Source: Bacteroidota bacterium
Lineage (GTDB): Bacteria > Bacteroidota > Bacteroidia > Chitinophagales > Chitinophagaceae
Direction: 5' to 3'
DNA length: 64,000 nucleotides
NCBI GenBank assembly: GCA_016868585.1
Contig: VGGR01000001.1
Location: 310,001-374,000 of the forward strand
This document shows, piece after piece, positions 58,318-64,000 of this stretch; the stretch's first letter is position 1; every line of letters starts with the position of its first letter. Made by a program: the position numbers and the translations under genes. Under the pieces are notes generated by a model. It worked only from the letters and a program-made list of their open reading frames with translations, did not search any database and was not told the DNA's origin.

Positions 58318-59619
58318 ATGTCTGACAAACCGCTTAACCGATTTCTCGATAGGTTTGACTCGATAGCAGTTATCGGTTTGGGCTATACAGGATTGCCCCT
58401 TGCTCTTCGGTTAGCGGAACGATTTAGTGTGATTGGTTATGATAGCGATCCAGTCCGTATCCAGCAGTTGCAAGAGGGGTATGATTCAAATCATGAGCTT
58501 GAGTTAGGTCAGTTTCCTGATTTATTACCCGTTTTTACCAGTGACCTATTGCAATTGACCCATGCATCAGTTTATATTATTGCGGTTCCAACGCCAGTTG
58601 ATAAAAACAATTTGCCTGATTTACGCTTTTTAAAAGAAGCCGTTGAGCAAATTGGCAAATTTTTAAAAAACGGGGATTGTGTAGTGGTTGAGTCAACTGT
58701 TTATCCGGGTTGTACAGAAGAATTTTGTGCTCCCTTATTGGAAAAGATTTCTGGTCTTCAGCTAGACAAGGATTTTTCAATGGGATATTCCCCCGAGAGA
58801 ATAAGTCCGGGGGATGCAGTCCATCATATAGGTGCGGTTATTAAATTGGTGGCGGCATCCGATCCTGTTACTTTACGCTTCCTGACTCAATTATATCAGC
58901 AAGTAACTATGGCGGGTGTTCATGCCTGTGTGTCGATTCGGGTTGCGGAGGCAGCAAAGTTAACCGAGAATATTCAGCGAGATGTAAATATTGCTTTGTT
59001 GAATGAGCTGTCTTCTGTTTATGAGACATTAGGTATTGATCCTGGGGCTGTTTGGGAGGCGGCAGCTACAAAATGGAATTTTTTGCCTTTTCGCCCAGGT
59101 CTTGCCGGAGGACATTGTATTAGCGTGGATCCATATTATCTGATTAATGCCATTAAAGAACAAGGGGGAAAAGCTTCGCTTGTTGAAGAGTCAAGACGCA
59201 TTAACGAAGGGATGGTTGCACGTATAGCTGCTCAAGTGTTTCAGCATTTTCAATCTACTATCATTGGAAATGATAAAAAACGGGTTTTGGTTCTGGGGGC
59301 CAGTTTTAAGCCTGATGTAAGAGACTTCCGAAATTCAAAACCTGTGGCACTGACCAAATTATTGATGAGAAATAACATTGAGGTTGAACTGGTTGATCCC
59401 TTGGTTGATGGTCAACATCTTGAGAAGGTATCTGGTTTGCGACTGACTAGTCAGCCAACTGGCTATTATCAGGTAATGATCATAGCGGTTAATCATACCG
59501 TATTTAAAGAACTGGAAGAAAGCTATTTTTGTAACTGCACCAGTGATACTTCCCTGGTTATAGATTTAACAGGGGAATACAAGCGTGTAATCTCTAATCG
59601 AAAATACTGGACTATTTAA
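58318..59619 (+). CDS. Nucleotide-sugar dehydrogenase (TviB/WbpO-like UDP-HexNAc type)
   Basis: The enzyme oxidises the C6 alcohol of a UDP-sugar to a carboxylate with two NAD. The 433-residue protein has the NAD fold VIGLGYTGLPLALRLAERF, VVESTVYPGCTEEFC, GYSPERISPGD, and the active cysteine in GGHCISVDPYYL. NWNFLPFRPG-like KWNFLPFRPGLAGGHC and NIALLNELSSV place it near UDP-N-acetylgalactosamine/glucosamine dehydrogenases rather than plain UDP-glucose dehydrogenase. I took the ATG at 58318; an earlier ATG lies inside the preceding gene. rfbC starts 2 bases after its stop. Confidence 0.9.
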   Translation: MSDKPLNRFLDRFDSIAVIGLGYTGLPLALRLAERFSVIGYDSDPVRIQQLQEGYDSNHELELGQFPDLLPVFTSDLLQLTHASVYIIAVPTPVDKNNLPDLRFLKEAVEQIGKFLKNGDCVVVESTVYPGCTEEFCAPLLEKISGLQLDKDFSMGYSPERISPGDAVHHIGAVIKLVAASDPVTLRFLTQLYQQVTMAGVHACVSIRVAEAAKLTENIQRDVNIALLNELSSVYETLGIDPGAVWEAAATKWNFLPFRPGLAGGHCISVDPYYLINAIKEQGGKASLVEESRRINEGMVARIAAQVFQHFQSTIIGNDKKRVLVLGASFKPDVRDFRNSKPVALTKLLMRNNIEVELVDPLVDGQHLEKVSGLRLTSQPTGYYQVMIIAVNHTVFKELEESYFCNCTSDTSLVIDLTGEYKRVISNRKYWTI

Positions 59620-59620
59620 C

Positions 59621-60175
59621 ATGTCATTTACTACTACTCAACTTCCTGGTTTGCTCATCTTTGAACCCCAAGTCCATAGGGATGGTCGTGGATATTTTTT
59701 CGAGTCTTACAACCAAAATACTTTCAAGGAGCAGGGGTTTGATTTTCATTGGGTACAAGACAATCAATCTTCCTCCAGTTATGGGGTGATCCGTGGATTG
59801 CATTTTCAAACCCCACCTCATGCACAAACAAAACTAATTCAAGTGGTACGGGGAAGTATTTTGGATGTGGTTGTTGATATCAGAAAAGGGTCCCCAACCT
59901 ATGGGCAAGTGTTTGCCCTTGAATTAAGTAGTGAAAATAAAAAGCAGCTACTGGTGCCTCGTGGTTTTGCGCATGGATTTTCTGTACTCAGTGAGCAGAC
60001 TGTGGTTTTATACAAGTGTGACGCATTGTATAATAAGCCCAGTGAGCAAGGAATCCTATTCTCTGACCCTGGCCTTGATATTGATTGGAAAATACAGCCA
60101 GGAAAAGAGATCGTGTCGGATAAGGACCAAACGCTTCCTATGCTCAGTGATTTTGATTCCCCCTTTTATTTTTAA
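59621..60175 (+). CDS. rfbC: dTDP-4-dehydrorhamnose 3,5-epimerase
   Basis: RfbC epimerises dTDP-4-keto-6-deoxyglucose at C3 and C5 in dTDP-L-rhamnose synthesis. The 184-residue cupin protein has DGRGYFFESYNQ, RGLHFQTPPHAQ with the active-site histidine, DVVVDIRKGSPTYGQ with its aspartate, and PRGFAHGFSVLS. It fits the family length. It is separated from the dehydrogenase by one base and from rfbD by five. Confidence 0.95.
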   Translation: MSFTTTQLPGLLIFEPQVHRDGRGYFFESYNQNTFKEQGFDFHWVQDNQSSSSYGVIRGLHFQTPPHAQTKLIQVVRGSILDVVVDIRKGSPTYGQVFALELSSENKKQLLVPRGFAHGFSVLSEQTVVLYKCDALYNKPSEQGILFSDPGLDIDWKIQPGKEIVSDKDQTLPMLSDFDSPFYF

Positions 60176-60180
60176 GAAAC

Positions 60181-61059
60181 GTGAATGAAGTAAATGATAA
60201 TAGGCCATTGGTATTGGTAACTGGTGCCAACGGGCAATTGGGTAAGGAACTGCAAAGACTTGAAAAAAAATGGTCCTCGTTCAGATTTCTATTCTTGTCT
60301 CGTGAGGATTTGCCTATTCATCATTTTGAACTTGTTCGTAATTATTTTAAAGGATGCAGACCTGCTGTGCTGATAAATTGCGCAGCTTATACGGCTGTCG
60401 ATAAAGCTGAGCAAGAGCCTTTGTTGGCGCATCAGATTAATGCCGAAGCGGTTGGAGTACTATCCGCAATTTGTGCGGCCAATCACTGCAGGTTCATTCA
60501 TGTTTCAACTGATTATGTTTTTGACGGTACTGCAACAATAGCCTATACGGAAAGGGATATAGCATCCCCTCAAAGTGTATATGGGCAAACAAAATATGAG
60601 GGGGAGAAGCAAGCGCTATTGGCTAACCCAGATGCTTTAATTATCCGTACTTCGTGGGTCTATTCTTCCTTTGGAAAAAACTTTGTAAAAACCATGATTC
60701 GGTTCTTAGGGGAGAAGCCTCAGGTCAGTGTTGTCGTGGATCAATTTGGGTCTCCTACATTTGCGGCCGATCTGGCTAATGCAATACTTCAAATTTCATC
60801 TTCAAACAATTGGATTTCAGGGATATATAATTATTCTAACGGAGGGGTAATTAATTGGTTCCAATTTGCCTGTGCAATTAGAGAAATGATAGGATCTTCC
60901 ACTCCAATAAAGGGTATTTCAACTGCTGAATATTTAACTCCCGCAAAACGTCCGGCATGGTCAGTGCTGAACACTTCTAAAATTGTAGCTACCTACGGGG
61001 TAACTATCAGAGATTGGCGGGAGAGTTTGGCCCAGTGTTTGAGTGAAATGGGAGATTAG
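60181..61059 (+). CDS. rfbD: dTDP-4-dehydrorhamnose reductase
   Basis: RfbD reduces dTDP-4-keto-L-rhamnose to dTDP-L-rhamnose with NAD(P)H. The 292-residue SDR protein has VLVTGANGQLGKELQRL, NCAAYTAVDKAE, HVSTDYVFDG and the Y-x3-K catalytic pair in VYGQTKYEGEK, plus RTSWVYSSFGKNF. The start is GTG at 60181, since no ATG in frame lies between the rfbC stop and the Rossmann motif. rfbA and rfbB, the first two steps, are not in the window; they may lie elsewhere on the chromosome. Confidence 0.94.
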   Translation: MNEVNDNRPLVLVTGANGQLGKELQRLEKKWSSFRFLFLSREDLPIHHFELVRNYFKGCRPAVLINCAAYTAVDKAEQEPLLAHQINAEAVGVLSAICAANHCRFIHVSTDYVFDGTATIAYTERDIASPQSVYGQTKYEGEKQALLANPDALIIRTSWVYSSFGKNFVKTMIRFLGEKPQVSVVVDQFGSPTFAADLANAILQISSSNNWISGIYNYSNGGVINWFQFACAIREMIGSSTPIKGISTAEYLTPAKRPAWSVLNTSKIVATYGVTIRDWRESLAQCLSEMGD

Positions 61060-61100
61060 GCAGATTAAAAGCAAGCTTTGCATGCCTCTCGAATAAAAAA

Positions 61101-61126
61101 CCCTGGCAATGTTGCCAGGGTTTACA
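61101..61126. terminator. Terminator after rfbD
   Basis: The stem CCCTGGCA/TGCCAGGG with loop ATGT is flanked by A6 on the left and TTTA on the right. The A-run makes it an efficient terminator for the minus strand, and a weaker one for rfbD. Confidence 0.7.
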
Positions 61127-61205
61127 GCTGGCCCATAAGGATTACTTCGCTCCTACGGAGCTCAGTGATCCGCTAATGTTCTCAATTTGCTGACCCATAA
61201 GGATT
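61127..61205. repeat. Direct repeat of the tRNA-Gln 3' end
   Basis: GCTGGCCCATAAGGATT (61127-61143) and GCTGACCCATAAGGATT (61189-61205) agree in 16 of 17 bases, 62 bases apart. The second copy is the 3' end of tRNA-Gln. Between them lies GCTCC-TAC-GGAGC (61149-61161), extendable by ACT/AGT. No integrase or element is attached. Confidence 0.7.
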
Positions 61206-61260
61206 CGAACCTTAACAGACAGAACCAAAATCTGTAGTGCTACCGTTACACCATGGGTCA
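61190..61260 (-). tRNA. tRNA-Gln (TTG)
   Basis: The 71-base gene on the minus strand has acceptor TGACCCA/TGGGTCA, anticodon loop TTTTGGT, stem ACAGA/TCTGT and T-arm TAAGG-TTCGAAT-CCTTA. CCA is not encoded. It has its own promoter (61284-61315). Confidence 0.94.
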
Positions 61261-61283
61261 ATCCAATTCCGTAAACGGGAGTG

Positions 61284-61315
61284 CAAAAATAGGGCAGTTC
61301 GGCTTTTGCCCCAAA
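61284..61315 (-). promoter_or_regulatory. Promoter of tRNA-Gln
   Basis: On the minus strand TTTG (61315-61312), 20 bases, TATTTTTG (61291-61284) match the consensus exactly. The tRNA begins 23 bases after the -7 box; tyrS ends 15 bases upstream of it. Confidence 0.78.
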
Positions 61316-61329
61316 CGGAATTTGACATG

Positions 61330-62613
61330 TTAAACCGCTTTTACAGTTATCAGGAAATAATTCTTTTTTCCCTTTTGAATAAGGATATACCGGTTGTGAA
61401 GAAGAAAGGATTCATTTACTATAAAGTCTACAGTTTCTACTTTTTTTCGGTTAATACTTACTCCACCCCCTTGAGTTGTTTTTCTGGCTTCTCCTTTACT
61501 GGGGAATATGCCAGTAATGGCTAATAATGTTACCATATCAACTCCTTCTTTAAGGATCTTGCGTTCAATCTCAACTTTTACTATTCCTTGTATTTGTTCC
61601 AGGTCAGCTTCAGCTAAAGACTCAATTGGGGCTTGCTGATTGGAAAATAATTTTTCAGTGGTTTCAATCGCTTTGGTCAACTCTTCCTGACCATGCACAA
61701 AACTGGTGATTTCGGCGGCCACTATTCGTTGGAGTGTCCGAGCAGCGGGATTTTGTTCATGTAATTCAGTGATCTTTTCAATGTCTTCCTGCGTCATAAA
61801 CGTGAATAGCTTTATCCAACGTGTTGCATCAGCGTCACTCGCATTGAGCCAAAATTGATAGAACTGGTAAGGGGAAGTTTTGGCGGGGTCAAGCCAAATA
61901 TTCCCTGCATCCGTTTTTCCGAACTTTCCACCACCTGATTTAGTCATTAACGGATTGGTGAATACAAATGCTTCGCCTCCGCATTTTCTTCGAATCAGTT
62001 CTGTGCCGGTAGTCATGTTGCCCCATTGATCACTTCCACCCATTTGGAGTTTACATTGTTTATGTTGGTGCAGCCAATAGAAATCGTAGGCTTGCATAAG
62101 TTGATAAGCAAATTCAGTGTAGCTAATTCCCGAATCACCTTCGATCCTTTTCTTAACACTATCCTTGGCCATCATATAGTTGACCGTAATATGCTTTCCT
62201 GTATCTCTAAGGAAATCTATAAAAGTGATCGACTTAAACCAATCGTAGTTATTTACTAACTCAGCCGCATTGGGCAGTAAGGGAGAAAAGTTTAAGAATT
62301 TCGCAAGTTGCGCTTTTACTCCAATTATATTTCGTTGCAGGGTCTCTTCATTCAATAAATTTCTTTCTTCACTTTTTCCACTGGGATCACCAACCATTCC
62401 GGTGGCCCCGCCAACGAGGGCTATGGGCTTATGCCCAGCTTTTTGAAGATGAACCAGCAGCAGTATGGGAACTAGGCTGCCAATATGCAGACTATCCGCT
62501 GTTGGATCAAAGCCAATGTATCCGGTTGTCATTTCTTTTTCTAATTGTTCCCGGGTACCTGGCATGATATCCTGAATCATACCTCTCCAACTCAGTTCGT
62601 CCAGCAAATTCAT
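61330..62613 (-). CDS. tyrS: Tyrosyl-tRNA synthetase
   Basis: TyrS charges tRNA-Tyr. The 427-residue protein has the class I HIGH region as SLHIGSLVP, VGGATGMVGDPSGKS, the tyrosine pocket AYDFYWLHQHKQCKLQMGGSDQW (shown in parts: YDFYWL and QMGGSDQWGN), the KMSKS-equivalent KFGKTDAGNIWLD and a C-terminal S4 RNA-binding domain (about 355-427, SKGEARKTTQGGGVSINRK). Length and order are normal. A TACATTTG promoter box lies at 62630-62637 on the minus strand. Confidence 0.96.
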   Translation of the reverse strand: MNLLDELSWRGMIQDIMPGTREQLEKEMTTGYIGFDPTADSLHIGSLVPILLLVHLQKAGHKPIALVGGATGMVGDPSGKSEERNLLNEETLQRNIIGVKAQLAKFLNFSPLLPNAAELVNNYDWFKSITFIDFLRDTGKHITVNYMMAKDSVKKRIEGDSGISYTEFAYQLMQAYDFYWLHQHKQCKLQMGGSDQWGNMTTGTELIRRKCGGEAFVFTNPLMTKSGGGKFGKTDAGNIWLDPAKTSPYQFYQFWLNASDADATRWIKLFTFMTQEDIEKITELHEQNPAARTLQRIVAAEITSFVHGQEELTKAIETTEKLFSNQQAPIESLAEADLEQIQGIVKVEIERKILKEGVDMVTLLAITGIFPSKGEARKTTQGGGVSINRKKVETVDFIVNESFLLHNRYILIQKGKKNYFLITVKAV

Positions 62614-62781
62614 TAAAGATTAGTTTTCGCAAATGTAATATACCCCTTTTACAATATGCCAATCTGTGTCAAACATTAACAGGTTTGGACCCCGTTTAAA
62701 TTTCACACTATCATTTGCGGTACTAAAGAAAGTGGGCATTCACCCCGCTAAGAAGTTGAACCTTTACTGCTTTATAAGCGT

Positions 62782-62789
62782 TACTTTTG
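62782..62789 (+). promoter_or_regulatory. Promoter -7 box for hscA
   Basis: TACTTTTG matches the consensus, 21 bases before the ATG; TTG at 62756-62758 may be the -33 element with a 23-base spacer. Confidence 0.5.
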
Positions 62790-62810
62790 CCTCCTGTTTT
62801 TAGTTAGTAT

Positions 62811-64000
62811 ATGCCTAAAATCGGAATTAATATAGCAACGGGTAGTCTGCAGCAAACAGAAATGATCGTGGGGATTGATTTGGGAACCACCAACAGCTTG
62901 GTTGCAATTGTTCATCCTGATACAAGAACGCCATTTGTTTTAAAAGATCAAAGTGGACTTGCGCTGATCCCTTCTATATTGCATATTGGAAAGCAGGGAA
63001 ACATTACGGTTGGCGAGGCAGCCCGCCCTTTTTTGCAAACTGAACCTGCTCAAACTATCTTTTCAGTCAAGCGATTGATGGGAAAATCTTATCAGGATCT
63101 TGCCAAAAGTCAGGATCTTTTTACTTATAAATTTAGTGAAGAGGATAGGGAGGGTTTAGTAAAAATCCAGGTTGAGCAGCAGTATTTTTCTCCTATTGAA
63201 CTCTCTTCTTTTATTCTGCGCGAACTGAAGAGTAGGGCAGAGCATATGCTTAAAACGCCAGTATCCAAGGCGGTAATCACAGTGCCAGCTTACTTTAACG
63301 ATGCACAACGACAAGCTACTCGTGATGCTGGTAAACTAGCCGGGCTAGACGTTTTACGGATTATTAATGAGCCAACAGCTGCGAGCCTTGCCTACGGGCT
63401 TGGCGTGTCAGCAGCGGAAAGCAAAACCATTGCCGTGTATGATCTGGGGGGAGGAACTTTTGATGTATCAATACTTCAAATTAATAATGGGATTTTTGAG
63501 GTTCTCTCTACACATGGAGATACTTATTTAGGGGGTGACGACGTGGATCGAGCCATTGTTGATTTCTGGTTACAACAAATTCCGGAAGTACAAGGACCTC
63601 AAAAAGAGAACAGCACCACGTTACAGTCTTACCGCCTTGCGGCCATTCAGGTCAAACATCAATTAACAACCCATCCCATTGCCGAGGGAATCGTGGAAGG
63701 ACAAACTTTTTCACTTGATCAAACACAACTGGAACAAATCGTAATGCCCTTGGTTGAAAGAACATTAAATTGTTGTCAACAGGCATTGGTTGATGCGAAG
63801 CTTGCTGTTCAAAACATTGATGAAGTGGTTCTGGTGGGCGGTTCAACTCGAATGCCTGCTATCAAAAAAAAGGTGACTGCATTTTTTGGAAGACCTGTTC
63901 ATGATACACTGGACCCAGATCAGGTAGTGGCCTTGGGTGCCGCAATTCAAGCTGATATTTTGGCTGGGAATAACAAAGACTTTTTATTGCTGGATATCAC
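62811..64000 (+). CDS. hscA: Hsp70-family chaperone, HscA-like, 3' end outside window
   Basis: The first 396 residues of an Hsp70 ATPase are visible. After a short extension ([17 protein letters not shown]) come [62 protein letters not shown] and [11 protein letters not shown], all ATPase-domain signatures. The extension and the substitution of LV for CV after GTTNS point to HscA, which helps deliver Fe-S clusters from IscU, rather than DnaK. The substrate domain is beyond the window, so the subfamily is probable, not proven. The gene is open to the window edge and diverges from tyrS. Confidence 0.85.
   Translation, partial: MPKIGINIATGSLQQTEMIVGIDLGTTNSLVAIVHPDTRTPFVLKDQSGLALIPSILHIGKQGNITVGEAARPFLQTEPAQTIFSVKRLMGKSYQDLAKSQDLFTYKFSEEDREGLVKIQVEQQYFSPIELSSFILRELKSRAEHMLKTPVSKAVITVPAYFNDAQRQATRDAGKLAGLDVLRIINEPTAASLAYGLGVSAAESKTIAVYDLGGGTFDVSILQINNGIFEVLSTHGDTYLGGDDVDRAIVDFWLQQIPEVQGPQKENSTTLQSYRLAAIQVKHQLTTHPIAEGIVEGQTFSLDQTQLEQIVMPLVERTLNCCQQALVDAKLAVQNIDEVVLVGGSTRMPAIKKKVTAFFGRPVHDTLDPDQVVALGAAIQADILAGNNKDFLLLDI

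Overview
The window looks like ordinary chromosome from a Bacteroidota bacterium, most likely family Chitinophagaceae. The evidence is: a type IX secretion (T9SS) cargo protein with a PorP/SprF partner, a second cargo with a C-terminal sorting domain, DUF4476 and TPM/LemA proteins, a eukaryote-type NADP isocitrate dehydrogenase, a long-form IspH, a 16S gene with Chitinophagaceae-like signatures, and a repeated promoter pattern TTTG-N19/20-TAnnTTTG, the Bacteroidota housekeeping (RpoD) signature. I saw no prophage, insertion sequence, integrase or CRISPR array. The genus is inference; the 16S reminds me of Sediminibacterium.

Layout. 1-5.3 kb: rdgB (partial), an unrecognised protein that may resemble DNA polymerase III psi, ilvE, and a T9SS type-B adhesin with its PorP/SprF-like partner. 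5.4-15.4 kb: rpsL-rpsG, dCMP deaminase and icd, a ZIP metal transporter, lipoproteins, ispH, a GH13 lipoprotein, a DegQ protease and a LuxC-like acyl-CoA reductase. 15.4-19.9 kb: dicluster ferredoxin, ddl, a PASTA membrane protein, and a TonB-dependent receptor under a TPP riboswitch, so very probably a thiamin-compound importer. 20-29.2 kb: initiator tRNA, era-der, terC, tRNA-Glu, gap-pgk, lemA with two TPM genes, a DUF4476 protein and truA. 29.2-34.7 kb: a complete rRNA operon (16S, tRNA-Ile, tRNA-Ala, 23S, 5S) with promoter, boxA-like elements, a processing stem and a terminator. 34.8-50 kb: two M14 carboxypeptidases, rpsT, sucA-sucB followed by a short gene remnant, a secreted subtilase, mnmA, ssb, queA and AMP nucleosidase. 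50-57.1 kb: an orphan HsdR-N nuclease-like protein, a lipoprotein subtilase, glutamate dehydrogenase, ccmB-ccmC-ccmD, tdk and kdtA. 57.2-64 kb: a surface-sugar gene cluster (DegT aminotransferase, UDP-sugar dehydrogenase, rfbC, rfbD), tRNA-Gln, tyrS and the start of hscA.

How the genes fit together. Most are core translation and central-metabolism genes in short operons. The accessory part is cell-surface biology: T9SS cargo, TonB import, secreted peptidases, lipoproteins and surface polysaccharide. No striking new multi-gene system is evident. The items most worth checking are a D-arm-less tRNA-like element between tRNA-Ala and 23S, the psi-like protein beside rdgB, a truncated methyltransferase-like ORF behind sucB, a structured leader before queA, a subtilase whose oxyanion-hole Asn is replaced by Thr, and a partial duplication of the tRNA-Gln 3' end.
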